From the NCBI RefSeq assembly GCF_049116215.1, contig NZ_JAGDZB010000005.1, positions 1 to 64,000 of the forward strand: a stretch of 64,000 bases of DNA, read 5' to 3'. Source of the DNA: Shimia sp049116215. Its GTDB lineage: Bacteria; Pseudomonadota; Alphaproteobacteria; Rhodobacterales; Rhodobacteraceae. A program made the translations under genes and the position numbers. How positions within the stretch are numbered: the stretch's first letter is position 1; each line of letters opens with the position of its first letter. This document shows, in pieces, positions 42,471-51,341 of this stretch. Below the pieces are notes generated by a model that was given only the letters and a program-made list of their open reading frames with translations, made no database searches and was not told where the DNA came from.

Positions 42471-42770
42471 ATGAAACTGACCAAAAGTGTTCTCCTCCTG
42501 GGCCTTGCCGTAAGCGTGTCGGCCTGTGTCGACAACAAAGTTGACAAAACCGTGGACAACTTCACCGACGATGGCCACCTGAGCAACCTGATCGCGGGTG
42601 TCTGGGTGGATCCAAACGGCTGTGACCACTGGATCATTGATGACGGCGTGGAAGGCTATCTGTCCCAGCGCCTAGATCCGTATGGCAAGCCTGTGTGTTC
42701 CGGTGCCGCCCCTCCCGGCGTGGCCACAGGCCCGTTCAAAAAGGGCGCAGGCATCGGCGACTGGATCTGA
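42471..42770 (+). CDS. Small lipoprotein sharing a module with the OmpA-like protein
   Basis: 99 residues. Lipobox SVSAC gives a mature N-terminal Cys19. The core VWVDPNGCDHW...DDGVEGY...GKPVC (44-76) matches the module in the preceding OmpA-like protein. Two cysteines of the module are conserved in both (GC and PVC), so a disulfide is possible. The C-terminus is short and Gly-rich. A strong terminator follows, so the pair forms a bicistronic unit. Function unknown. Confidence 0.75.
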   Translation: MKLTKSVLLLGLAVSVSACVDNKVDKTVDNFTDDGHLSNLIAGVWVDPNGCDHWIIDDGVEGYLSQRLDPYGKPVCSGAAPPGVATGPFKKGAGIGDWI

Positions 42771-42792
42771 TCCACATCGTTTGAAAAATCTG

Positions 42793-42825
42793 AGGCCGCT
42801 GGAGAGCTCCAGCGGCCTTTATTTT
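42793..42825 (+). terminator. Intrinsic terminator after the lipoprotein gene
   Basis: AGGCCGCTGGA (42793-42803) pairs with TCCAGCGGCCT (42808-42818) around a GAGC loop and is followed by TTATTTT. Perfect 11-bp stem. Confidence 0.9.
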
Positions 42826-42939
42826 GGGCGCGCAGTCTGTCACAATTTTGCGCGTCATGGAAAATTCACGCCCCTGCGCTTGCACCTGCCCGCGCAACTT
42901 GGCACCATGGGGCTATACCCTTCGTCACAGGAGATGTGA

Positions 42940-43980
42940 TTGCCCACTGGCACCATGACCCCACCGCCTTCATCTGATGCACCGAAAAACACTTCGGTGG
43001 AATTTCCGGACAACCGACTGTTGATCGAGCTTTGCGGTGAATATGATCGCAACCTCGCGGATATTGAGCAGAAACTGGGGGTGCAGATCCTGCGACGGGG
43101 AAATCTGCTCGACATCCACGGCGAAGAGGCAGCCCAGACCGAGGCGGCTGAGGTTCTGACCGCGCTCTATACCCGTTTGGAAAGTGGCAAGTCTGTTGAG
43201 GGTGGCGACATTGATCGCGAGATTCGCATGGGCGGTTCTGAGGAAGACACCGGCGTGCGGGACGGCGATCAGATTGAGATGTTCAAAGGCGGTGCGGTTG
43301 AAATCAAGACCCGCAAAAAGCTGGTCGAGCCGCGCACCGATGCCCAGAAAGCCTATGTGTTGTCGCTGTTTGACAATGAACTGGCCTTTGGCATTGGCCC
43401 GGCTGGCACGGGTAAAACCTATTTGGCAGTGGCCGTAGGTGTGTCGATGTTCATCTCCGGTCAGGTGGATCGGATCATCCTGTCGCGTCCAGCAGTCGAA
43501 GCGGGTGAAAAACTTGGCTATCTGCCCGGCGACATGAAAGACAAGGTCGATCCCTACATGCAGCCCTTGTATGACGCCCTCAATGATTTCTTGCCTGCCA
43601 AACAGTTGGGCAAGCTGATCGAAGAAAAAAAGATCGAGATCGCGCCGCTGGCCTTTATGCGTGGTCGCACATTGGCCAACGCGTTTGTGGTGCTGGATGA
43701 GGCGCAGAACGCGACCACCATGCAGATGAAGATGTTTCTGACGCGTTTGGGTGAAGGCAGCCGTATGGTGATCACCGGTGACCGCAGCCAAATCGATTTG
43801 CCGCGTGGGGTGCCTTCGGGACTGAAAGATGCGGAGCGGTTGCTGAGCAACATTCCAAACATCAGCTTCAATTACTTCACAGCGGATGACGTGGTGCGTC
43901 ACCCGCTTGTGGCCGCAATCATCAAAGCCTATGACGCCGACGCCATGCGGGCGTTGAAAAATAAGGACGCCAAGTCCTGA
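42940..43980 (+). CDS. PhoH-family ATPase
   Basis: 346 residues. The start TTG 42940 has AGGAG six bases upstream, better than the in-frame ATG at 42955. PhoH-like ATP-binding residues: GPAGTGKTYLA (Walker A) and VVLDEAQN (Walker B), with the PhoH core FDNELAFGI and the C-terminal FNYFTADDVVRH. The family helps ybeY in 16S/rRNA maturation, as its constant neighbour. Cytoplasmic. It begins the second block of the miaB-to-trmB chain. Confidence 0.92.
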   Translation: MPTGTMTPPPSSDAPKNTSVEFPDNRLLIELCGEYDRNLADIEQKLGVQILRRGNLLDIHGEEAAQTEAAEVLTALYTRLESGKSVEGGDIDREIRMGGSEEDTGVRDGDQIEMFKGGAVEIKTRKKLVEPRTDAQKAYVLSLFDNELAFGIGPAGTGKTYLAVAVGVSMFISGQVDRIILSRPAVEAGEKLGYLPGDMKDKVDPYMQPLYDALNDFLPAKQLGKLIEEKKIEIAPLAFMRGRTLANAFVVLDEAQNATTMQMKMFLTRLGEGSRMVITGDRSQIDLPRGVPSGLKDAERLLSNIPNISFNYFTADDVVRHPLVAAIIKAYDADAMRALKNKDAKS

Positions 43981-44014
43981 CCCTTCATTTGGCTAAAAAT
44001 ATCCACGGGGGTGT

Positions 44015-44031
44015 GGGGGCCGTCAGCCCCC
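44015..44031. repeat. GC-rich hairpin in phoH-ybeY gap
   Basis: GGGGGC (44015-44020) pairs with GCCCCC (44026-44031), loop CGTCA. The stretch before it (GGCTAAAAATATCC) followed by a G/C-only hairpin looks like an intergenic element that recurs in roseobacter genomes, possibly REP-like. A short copy only; no second copy was noticed in this window. Confidence 0.4.
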
Positions 44032-44047
44032 GCGCGATGCAGGGACA

Positions 44048-44563
44048 ATGCTGACCGATACCATTATAGAAGACAGCCGCTGGACCGAGGTGGCGTTTGA
44101 ACCGTTGGCCGAAACCGCGGCGCAGGCGGTTTTGGCGCATCTGGGGATGGCGGCTGAGGCGTTTGAGATTGCGGTGCTGGCCTGCGATGATGCGCGCATT
44201 GCGGTGTTAAATGCGGACTTTCGCGACAAGGACAAAGCCACCAACGTTTTGAGCTGGCCCAGCGACGAGCGCGGTGTGGACGTTGATGGCGATGTGCCGG
44301 AGCTGCCGGAGCAGAGTTTTCCGGACATGCCTGAGGAGCTGGGAGATATTGCGATCTCTTATGACACCTGTGCGCAGGAAGCACAGGCGGCGGGCAAACC
44401 CATGGCGGATCACGTGATGCATTTGATGGTACATGGCACCTTGCATTTGCTGGGTTACGATCATGTGCGTGACAAAGATGCCACTTTGATGGAAGGTTTA
44501 GAGACCACCATACTTGGCAAACTGGGTCTGTCGGACCCATATGATCACAACCAGCGGCTTTAA
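44048..44563 (+). CDS. ybeY: Endoribonuclease YbeY
   Basis: 171 residues. The zinc motif HGTLHLLGYDH is complete, as is the adjacent SWP strand. YbeY processes the 3' end of 16S rRNA and takes part in ribosome quality control. It lies 67 bp after phoH and 27 bp before corC, as in most alphaproteobacteria. Confidence 0.94.
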   Translation: MLTDTIIEDSRWTEVAFEPLAETAAQAVLAHLGMAAEAFEIAVLACDDARIAVLNADFRDKDKATNVLSWPSDERGVDVDGDVPELPEQSFPDMPEELGDIAISYDTCAQEAQAAGKPMADHVMHLMVHGTLHLLGYDHVRDKDATLMEGLETTILGKLGLSDPYDHNQRL

Positions 44564-44590
44564 GACCGCGTTAAACCTTGGAAAGGGCCC

Positions 44591-45487
44591 ATGGGCGACA
44601 GTGCAGACGGATCTTCTAACGCAGCGCCAAGCGCGCAGCCGGAAGGCCAGAATAGTAAACCAAAAGGTTGGATCAGCCGCCTGTTTGGTATGAGTGACAC
44701 GCAAGACGCCGTGGAAGAACGCCCGGCTCCCGTCAATACGCCGGTGCCGCAAGCACATGGTATGATGAACCTGCGCCGTATGCGGGTGGAAGACGTCGCC
44801 GTGCCCAAAGCTGACATTCAGTCGGTGCCCACCACCATCACCAAAGCCGAGCTTGTGCAGCTGTTTCGCGACAGTGGGCTGACCCGCGTGCCGGTGTATG
44901 AAAACACGCTCGATACGCCAGTGGGGTTTGTGCACCTGAAAGACTTTGCTTTGCGGCACGGGTTTAACGGCGACAACGCCAAGGATTTTGAGATCACCAA
45001 AGTGTTGCGGCCGCTGTTGTTTGTGCCGCCAAGCATGTCGATTGGCGTGTTGCTGACCAAGATGCAGGCCGAGCGGCGCCATATGGCGCTGGTGATTGAC
45101 GAATATGGCGGTGTGGACGGCTTGGTCACCATCGAAGACCTGATTGAGCAGGTCATTGGCGAGATCGAAGACGAACACGACGTGGAAGAGGCCGACCTCT
45201 TTGTGGAGGAAAAGCCAGGCTGCTATCTGGCGCTGGCCAAAACGCCATTGGATGAATTTGAAGCGGCCGTTGGCCGGTCGTTAAGCCACCACGAAGAGGT
45301 TGACCCTGAGGAGATCGACACTTTGGGTGGATTGGTCTTTATGCTGGCGGGGCATGTGCCCGCACGCGGCGAGGTGGTTGAGAGCCCGGATGGCGTGGAG
45401 TTTGAGGTGGTGGACGCTGATCCCCGCCGGATCAAGCGCCTGCGGGTGTTCCTGCCAAGCCCTAGCGTGGTTGTTCAGGATGGCTGA
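44591..45487 (+). CDS. CorC/HlyC-type CBS-domain transporter-associated protein
   Basis: 298 residues. Two CBS repeats (about 75-195) followed by a CorC_HlyC (transporter-associated) domain with EVDPEEIDTLGG and the ARGEVVE beta pattern. The N-terminal region is without membrane helices, so it is the cytoplasmic form of the family linked to magnesium or cobalt efflux. The last 8 bases overlap the lnt start. Confidence 0.88.
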   Translation: MGDSADGSSNAAPSAQPEGQNSKPKGWISRLFGMSDTQDAVEERPAPVNTPVPQAHGMMNLRRMRVEDVAVPKADIQSVPTTITKAELVQLFRDSGLTRVPVYENTLDTPVGFVHLKDFALRHGFNGDNAKDFEITKVLRPLLFVPPSMSIGVLLTKMQAERRHMALVIDEYGGVDGLVTIEDLIEQVIGEIEDEHDVEEADLFVEEKPGCYLALAKTPLDEFEAAVGRSLSHHEEVDPEEIDTLGGLVFMLAGHVPARGEVVESPDGVEFEVVDADPRRIKRLRVFLPSPSVVVQDG

Positions 45488-46985
45488 CGGCGCTTTGCGC
45501 CGCCGGCTGCGGGCTGTACCCTGGAAGACGTTTTGCACAGGCGGTGCGGTGGGCTTGATTGCCGCGCTGGGCCATTCGCCATTTGACCTCTGGTTGCTTT
45601 CACTTTTTGGATTTGCGGCGGCTTTTGCGATGTTGCGGATCACCGCAAGCGGGTTTTCGGACGCGGTGTTTGGGCTGGGCTTTGGCGCCGGCTATTTTGC
45701 GCTGTCCCTGAGCTGGATTGTGGAGCCGTTTCTGGTGGATCCGCTAGTGCACGGTTGGATGGCGCCCTTTGCGATCCTGTTTCTGTCCATGGGGTTGGCG
45801 CTGTTCTGGGCGGTGGCGTTCTGGGGGGCAAAGCGGGTCAGTAAAACAGGGTGGGCTGTGATCCTGACGCTGACTCTGGCGGAACTGGTGCGGGCCTATG
45901 TGTTCACAGGGTTTCCCTGGGCAATGCCGTCTTATGTGCTGGTCGACAAGCTGGTGGCGCAGGGCGCAGGATTCATTGGTCCCCACGGATTGAACCTGGT
46001 GTTTTTCCTTGTGGCCTGGGGCTTGGCGCGCGCTTTGGTGTATGACAAGCGGATTGCTGTCAAAATTGGTCTGGCAGTGCTGGGCATAGTAGCTTTGGCC
46101 GTGCCCTTGGGGGAGGCGAACCAACAGGAGCCGGGGGCGCGTACCGTTGTGCGCCTGATCCAGCCCAATGCGCCACAGCATCAGAAGTGGGATCCACAAT
46201 ACGCCGGTGTCTTTTTTGAACGCCTGGTGCAGTTCACCCGCGCGGGCGACGAGCGTCCGGACCTGATTGTCTGGCCGGAGACTGCGGTGCCGGTCTGGCT
46301 GCACAATGCGGCGCGCACGTTGGGGATCATTTCTGACGCAGCTGGGGATGTGCCGGTGGTGTTGGGCATCAACCGAGCGGAAGGCGCGCGGATTTTCAAT
46401 GCGGTGGTGCTGATGGATGCAGTGGGCCGCGTGACGCAGACCTATGATAAGCACCATCTGGTGCCGTTTGGGGAATACATCCCGCTGGGTAACCTGTTGA
46501 GTAAGATTGGCATCCAAGGTCTGGCCAGCCGCGACGGGGATGGGTTCTCGCCGGGTGTTGGTGCAGATGTACTGGACTTGGGCGCGTTGGGCAAAGCCTT
46601 GGTATTGATCTGTTACGAGGCGGTGTTTCCGCAGGATGTACGCGCCGCGCCGGAGCGGCCAGATTTCATTTTGCACCTGACCAATGACGCTTGGTTTGGC
46701 AATTTCTCTGGTCCGTACCAGCACCTGGTCCAAGCGCGGATGCGGGCCATTGAAAGCGGCTTGCCGGTGTTGCGGTCGGCCAATACGGGGGTAAGCGCGG
46801 TGATTGATGCCAAAGGCCGTGTGCTGGACGCTTTGCCGCTGAACACGGCCGGGTATCTGGACGTGGCGTTGCCAGACGCGCAGCCAAAGACGCTGTATGC
46901 AAAGGTGGGGGATCTGCCGCTCGCCATTGTCGTGATGCTGCTCGTATTAACCGCGCTTTTACTGCGTCGACGCGAAACACATTGA
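45480..46985 (+). CDS. lnt: Apolipoprotein N-acyltransferase
   Basis: 501 residues from ATG 45480, which overlaps the end of corC (ATGGCTGA). Six to eight membrane helices precede the nitrilase domain. The catalytic triad is Glu in WPETAVP, Lys in YDKHHLVPFGEY and Cys in LICYEAVFP. It adds the third acyl chain to lipoproteins at the periplasmic face of the inner membrane. A longer in-frame start at 45300 lies inside corC and is rejected. Confidence 0.93.
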   Translation: MADGALRRRLRAVPWKTFCTGGAVGLIAALGHSPFDLWLLSLFGFAAAFAMLRITASGFSDAVFGLGFGAGYFALSLSWIVEPFLVDPLVHGWMAPFAILFLSMGLALFWAVAFWGAKRVSKTGWAVILTLTLAELVRAYVFTGFPWAMPSYVLVDKLVAQGAGFIGPHGLNLVFFLVAWGLARALVYDKRIAVKIGLAVLGIVALAVPLGEANQQEPGARTVVRLIQPNAPQHQKWDPQYAGVFFERLVQFTRAGDERPDLIVWPETAVPVWLHNAARTLGIISDAAGDVPVVLGINRAEGARIFNAVVLMDAVGRVTQTYDKHHLVPFGEYIPLGNLLSKIGIQGLASRDGDGFSPGVGADVLDLGALGKALVLICYEAVFPQDVRAAPERPDFILHLTNDAWFGNFSGPYQHLVQARMRAIESGLPVLRSANTGVSAVIDAKGRVLDALPLNTAGYLDVALPDAQPKTLYAKVGDLPLAIVVMLLVLTALLLRRRETH

Positions 46986-47023
46986 CCCTTCGGTGACGGA
47001 GGCGTAAGGCAGACTGGAAATTA

Positions 47024-47073
47024 TCGCCACAACGGCTTCCTGACGTGGCGATCGACTTATATTGGAGCACTTC
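47024..47073 (+). ncRNA. SAM/SAH-type riboswitch in front of metK
   Basis: TCGCCAC (47024-47030) and GTGGCGA (47045-47051) form the P1 stem around AACGGCTTCCTGAC. Downstream TTGGAGC (47062-47068), which contains the ribosome-binding site, can pair with the loop GGCTTCC to form a pseudoknot. This is the core of the SAM/SAH riboswitch class known from Rhodobacterales upstream of metK. When SAM or SAH binds, the ribosome-binding site is hidden and MetK synthesis falls. Confidence 0.88.
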
Positions 47074-48255
47074 ATGACACGACAGAACTACACGTTTACT
47101 TCCGAAAGCGTTTCGGAAGGGCACCCTGATAAGGTGTGTGACCGCATTTCCGACGCGGTTTTGGACGCCTTTTTGGCAGAGGAACCTGAAGCCCGGGTGG
47201 CGGCGGAAACCTTTGCCACGACAAACCGGGTGGTGATTGGTGGCGAGGTTGGTCTGTCCGATCAAGACAAGCTGCATGACTACATGGAGCGCATCGACGA
47301 GATCGCGCGCGCCTGTATCAAAGACATCGGCTACGAGCAGGAAAAGTTCCACCACGAGACCGTGGAGATCACCAACCTGCTGCACGAGCAGTCCGCGCAT
47401 ATCGCGCAGGGCGTGGATGCGGATGGCGATAAAGACGAAGGTGCCGGTGATCAGGGCATCATGTTTGGCTATGCCACCACCGAAACCGAGGCGTTGATGC
47501 CAGCGCCAATCCAGTACAGCCATGCGATCCTGCGGCGACTGGCAGAGGTGCGCAAATCCGGTCAGGAGCCGACGCTTGGCCCGGATGCGAAATCTCAGCT
47601 GTCAGTGGTGTATGAAGGCGGCAAGCCGGTGGGTGTGAGCTCCATCGTGCTGTCGACCCAGCACATGGATGAAAACATGACCAGCGCCGATGTGCGCGCG
47701 GTGATCGAACCCTACATTCGCGAAACCCTGCCAGAGGGCTGGATCACCGACGCCACCGCCTGGCACGTGAACCCAACCGGTAAGTTTGTGATCGGTGGCC
47801 CGGATGGCGACGCCGGTTTGACCGGGCGTAAAATCATCGTGGACACTTATGGCGGCGCGGCCCCGCATGGTGGTGGTGCTTTCTCCGGCAAAGACCCAAC
47901 CAAGGTGGATCGTTCAGCCGCTTACGCCGCGCGCTATCTGGCGAAAAACGTCGTGGCGGCGGGCATGTCCGAGCGTTGCACCATTCAGCTGTCCTATGCG
48001 ATTGGCGTGTCAGAGCCGCTGTCGATCTATGCCGACACACATGGCACCGGCGATGTGGCGCCTGCTGATATTGAACAGGCGATCCGCAAGGTGATGTGCC
48101 TGACTCCGCGGGGCATTCGCGAAAAGCTACAGCTTAATAAGCCGATTTATGAACGCACCGCGGCCTACGGTCACTTTGGCCGCAAGCCAAGCGCAGACGG
48201 CGGCTTCAGCTGGGAGCGCACGGATCTGGTTGAGGATCTGAAAAAAGCGATTTGA
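47074..48255 (+). CDS. metK: S-adenosylmethionine synthetase
   Basis: 393 residues from ATG 47074; GGAG six bases upstream belongs to the riboswitch. Family stretches: SESVSEGHPDKVCDRISDAVLDA, GEVGLSDQDKL, GAGDQGIMFGYA and TGRKIIVDTYGGAAPHGGGAFSGKD. It makes SAM from methionine and ATP. Controlled at translation by the riboswitch just upstream. A terminator follows. Confidence 0.96.
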   Translation: MTRQNYTFTSESVSEGHPDKVCDRISDAVLDAFLAEEPEARVAAETFATTNRVVIGGEVGLSDQDKLHDYMERIDEIARACIKDIGYEQEKFHHETVEITNLLHEQSAHIAQGVDADGDKDEGAGDQGIMFGYATTETEALMPAPIQYSHAILRRLAEVRKSGQEPTLGPDAKSQLSVVYEGGKPVGVSSIVLSTQHMDENMTSADVRAVIEPYIRETLPEGWITDATAWHVNPTGKFVIGGPDGDAGLTGRKIIVDTYGGAAPHGGGAFSGKDPTKVDRSAAYAARYLAKNVVAAGMSERCTIQLSYAIGVSEPLSIYADTHGTGDVAPADIEQAIRKVMCLTPRGIREKLQLNKPIYERTAAYGHFGRKPSADGGFSWERTDLVEDLKKAI

Positions 48256-48277
48256 TCTGCAATACATTGCAAGATTG

Positions 48278-48310
48278 AAAAGCCCGCCGAGTTTTTTGGC
48301 GGGCTTTTTT
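48278..48310 (+). terminator. Intrinsic terminator after metK
   Basis: AAAAGCCCGCC (48278-48288) and GGCGGGC (48298-48304) form a stem with a 9-nt loop, followed by six T (48305-48310). This separates metK from the symporter gene. Confidence 0.92.
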
Positions 48311-48410
48311 ATGTCTGGAGGCTGAGATCGGGAAAACTGCCCCCACGGAAGTCTTTGGAAGTGTTGATGACTTGTGCCACGTTTGGGCCGGGAAATGGGA
48401 GGAATGCGCG

Positions 48411-49265
48411 ATGTTGATCGATGTGGCTTTGCCGCTGTCGTTGGCGATAATTATGTTTTCACTGGGTTTTGGCCTAACCTTTGCAGATTTTGGCAGGGTG
48501 CTGACCATGCCGCGCGCGGTGATCGTGGGCGTGTTGATGCAAGTGGTGGCGGTGCCCGCGGTGGCGTTTTTGCTGGTGTCGTTCACAAGCTTGCCGCCTG
48601 CGATGGCCTTTGGGGTGATGTTATTGTCGTTTTGCCCAGGCGGCGTGACGTCCAATATCTTGACCAAACTGGCAGGCGGCACAGTGGCCTTGTCGATTAC
48701 TCTGACGGCGGTGGTGAGCCTGTTGTCGGTGCTGACGGTGCCTGCGCTGACCGGCTGGGCGGCGACCACGTTTCTGGGGGGGGATGCGCCGGTGATCAAT
48801 GTGACAGCGATCGGGATCAGCATGTTTGTCATCACCGCCGTGCCGGTGGCAATTGGCGTGTTGTTGCGATTTGTGGCGCCGACGTTTGCCGACAATAACG
48901 AGGGGCGGGTGTCCGCCGTGGCTCTGATGTTGTTTGTTGTGATTGTTGCGGCGGCGCTGTCCTCCAACTGGACCATGTTCATGGAAAACATTGGCGGTTT
49001 GGGTCCGGTGTTGATGGCGCTGAACGCAGTGTTGCTGATTGCCGGTGTTGCGGTGGCGCGTGTGCTGGGCCTGTCGGGGCCGGACGGGCTTTGTATCTCT
49101 GTGGAGATGGGCGTGCAGAACGCGACCCTTGGCATCGCGGTGGCAGGCATTATTGCGCAAACCGGCGGTATTCCCGAGTTTGCGGTGCCAGCAGCGGTTT
49201 ACGGGATCACGATGTATATTGTGACCATTCCGGGCATGTTCATTTTGCGCAAGATTTTTGGCTGA
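48411..49265 (+). CDS. Bile acid:sodium symporter family (BASS) transporter
   Basis: 284 residues from ATG 48411, with GGAGG eight bases upstream. About ten membrane helices; the motif LLSFCPGGVTSNILTKLAGGTVALS is the conserved crossover in the family, with ExGxQNATLGIA later. It imports an organic anion with sodium at the inner membrane, but substrates of bacterial members vary. It interrupts the otherwise direct metK-trmB order. Confidence 0.9.
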   Translation: MLIDVALPLSLAIIMFSLGFGLTFADFGRVLTMPRAVIVGVLMQVVAVPAVAFLLVSFTSLPPAMAFGVMLLSFCPGGVTSNILTKLAGGTVALSITLTAVVSLLSVLTVPALTGWAATTFLGGDAPVINVTAIGISMFVITAVPVAIGVLLRFVAPTFADNNEGRVSAVALMLFVVIVAAALSSNWTMFMENIGGLGPVLMALNAVLLIAGVAVARVLGLSGPDGLCISVEMGVQNATLGIAVAGIIAQTGGIPEFAVPAAVYGITMYIVTIPGMFILRKIFG

Positions 49266-49323
49266 ACTTGACCTTTGCTGCGGGTTTGGGCAAAGGCAGG
49301 CCCGCAGCATAAGGTAATTTGGC

Positions 49324-50061
49324 ATGTCCGACGACAAACACCCCGGCAAAGATTCTGGCAGACACGCAAGCGGTGCGCCGTGGCGCAACTTCTATGGCCG
49401 TTTCAAAGGCAAGGGTTTGCGGCCCAGCCAAGAGGCTTATCTGGACGAAGACTTGGCGACCTTGTCGCCGGGCAAGGTGGGCTGGGAAGAGAACCCGGAG
49501 CGGGAGAACCTCGACCTTGAGGCGCTGTTTGGCGGCAAGGATGTTTGGCTCGAAGTGGGCTTTGGCGGCGGCGAGCATATGGTGCATCAGGCGGTGCAGA
49601 ACCCAGATGTGGGCATCATCGGCTGTGAGCCCTACATCAATGGTGTGGCCATGCTGCTTGGGAAAATCCGTGAAGCTGGGGCGGAAAACATCAAGGTGCA
49701 TCCCGGGGATGCGCGGGACATGTTTGACGTGCTGCCTGATGAAAGCCTGAGCCGGGCGTTTTTGCTCTATCCTGATCCCTGGCCCAAGAAGCGGCATCAC
49801 CGCCGTCGGTTTGTGACACCGGAACATCTGGAGCCTTTGTCGCGCAAGCTGAAGCCCGGCGCGATTTTCCGGGTGGCGACGGACATTGAGGATTATGTGC
49901 GTCAGACCTTGGAGGAAGTGCCGCGTCAGGGGTTTGAGTGGTTAGCAGAAAAGCCGGAAGACTGGCGTGAGCCGTGGGGGGATTGGATTTCCACGCGCTA
50001 TGAACAGAAAGCCTTCCGTGAAGGACGCACGCCGCATTACCTGACGTTTCGGAAGACGTAA
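49324..50061 (+). CDS. trmB: tRNA (guanine-N7-)-methyltransferase
   Basis: 245 residues. The SAM-binding region is GKDVWLEVGFGGGEHMV, then GCEPYINGVAML and the family signature LLYPDPWPKKRHHRRRFV. It makes m7G46 in tRNA. It closes the chain from miaB. Start ATG 49324 with a weak ribosome-binding site. Confidence 0.94.
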   Translation: MSDDKHPGKDSGRHASGAPWRNFYGRFKGKGLRPSQEAYLDEDLATLSPGKVGWEENPERENLDLEALFGGKDVWLEVGFGGGEHMVHQAVQNPDVGIIGCEPYINGVAMLLGKIREAGAENIKVHPGDARDMFDVLPDESLSRAFLLYPDPWPKKRHHRRRFVTPEHLEPLSRKLKPGAIFRVATDIEDYVRQTLEEVPRQGFEWLAEKPEDWREPWGDWISTRYEQKAFREGRTPHYLTFRKT

Positions 50062-50173
50062 TCGGTAAGGCGCTTTGGGATGGCCCGCGTCAAAACGGGT
50101 CATTTGCTTACCTTGATTTTGATAGGGTGATTGCCGCAGGCTGATCTTGTTTTTTAAGCAAGGTCATTTTCCC

Positions 50174-51262
50174 ATGAAACCCATCCAAATCACCAATTGT
50201 CATGTGCACACGTTTACGCAAGCGCATGTGCCCCGCGATTTTCCCTACAAATGGACCCGACTGTTTCAGCGGGTACCAATCCTGATCAAAGGCATTGCCT
50301 GGGTCGTGCGATTTCTTGGGCAAGAGGACATCGCCGAAAAGCTTGATCGCCTTTATCGGTTTCAGCAGGAAGCCCAGCACGACGACCAGGCCACTGTACT
50401 GGAGAGCGTCAAAAAGCACTACCCAAGCAACACGCGTTATGTGGTGTTGCCGATGGACATGACGGGGATTGGTTATGGTCCGGTTGCGGAAGGCCTGCGC
50501 ACGCAGCATGACAAATTGCACGAGATGGCAAAGGCGGCGGAGCCGAAAGGCTCGGTCATTCCCTTTGCCACGGTCAATCCGCTGAGCGAAGGCAGTGCAC
50601 AAGAGGGGCTGCGGGCCATCAAAGATTTGCAGTTCAAAGGGCTGAAGATCTATCCGCGCATGGGTTTTGCGCCGGACCATCCGGTGTTGATGAAGACGGT
50701 GTATCCGGAGATCAATGCGCGGAAAATGCCGGTCATGACCCATTGCTCGCGGGGCGGTGTGCAGGGGCGTGAGGTGTCCGACTACATTGCGGATCGGTTT
50801 ACGGAACCCAAAGCCTACCGGCCGGTGATGCGGGCGTTTCCGGATATGCGGATTTGTCTGGCACACTTTGGCGGGCAAAAAGACTGGCACGCCTATGCCA
50901 ACGGTGAAGCGCCGCGCGGGGATGAGAACTGGCAGGTGCAAATCCGCGATATGATCGGTTCGGGAGACTGGCCGCAGCTGTGGACCGACATCAGCTACAC
51001 GCTGTTTCATTTTGACGACTACATCCCGTTTTTGCGGCTGTTTTTGCTCGATGAAACCGAGGCGGGTGACCGGCTGCGCCGTCGCGTGTTGTTTGGATCA
51101 GATTTCTACATGACGCGGCAGGAGAAGCTGAGTGAGAAAGCGGTGTGTTTCCGGTTGCGCAATGCGCTGGGCGAAGAGGTGTTTCGGCAAATTGCCCAGG
51201 GCAATCCGGAAATGTGGCTGCGTGGTACAGGCAACGCGGGGGCAAATTCTGCGGCTGGGTAA
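50174..51262 (+). CDS. Amidohydrolase family protein (PF04909-like)
   Basis: 362 residues from ATG 50174. Barrel metal positions: HVH near the start (NCHVHTF), His in MTHCSRGGV, and Asp in GSDFY near the end. The family includes decarboxylases and lactonases acting on carboxylic acids. The N-terminal sequence PIQITNCHVHTF supports the start; TTG 50147 is less likely. Function unknown beyond the fold. Confidence 0.8.
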   Translation: MKPIQITNCHVHTFTQAHVPRDFPYKWTRLFQRVPILIKGIAWVVRFLGQEDIAEKLDRLYRFQQEAQHDDQATVLESVKKHYPSNTRYVVLPMDMTGIGYGPVAEGLRTQHDKLHEMAKAAEPKGSVIPFATVNPLSEGSAQEGLRAIKDLQFKGLKIYPRMGFAPDHPVLMKTVYPEINARKMPVMTHCSRGGVQGREVSDYIADRFTEPKAYRPVMRAFPDMRICLAHFGGQKDWHAYANGEAPRGDENWQVQIRDMIGSGDWPQLWTDISYTLFHFDDYIPFLRLFLLDETEAGDRLRRRVLFGSDFYMTRQEKLSEKAVCFRLRNALGEEVFRQIAQGNPEMWLRGTGNAGANSAAG

Positions 51263-51341
51263 TTTGTCGCCGCAGGTCGGCATGGACGCGGGCCATTTGT
51301 TGCGCTAACAGCTGGTCTGAACGCAAGAAGGATACTGCTCT

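Noticed and set aside
45300..45479. Longer in-frame start for lnt.
   Set aside because: It lies wholly inside corC; the start at 45480 overlaps the corC stop as expected for coupled genes.
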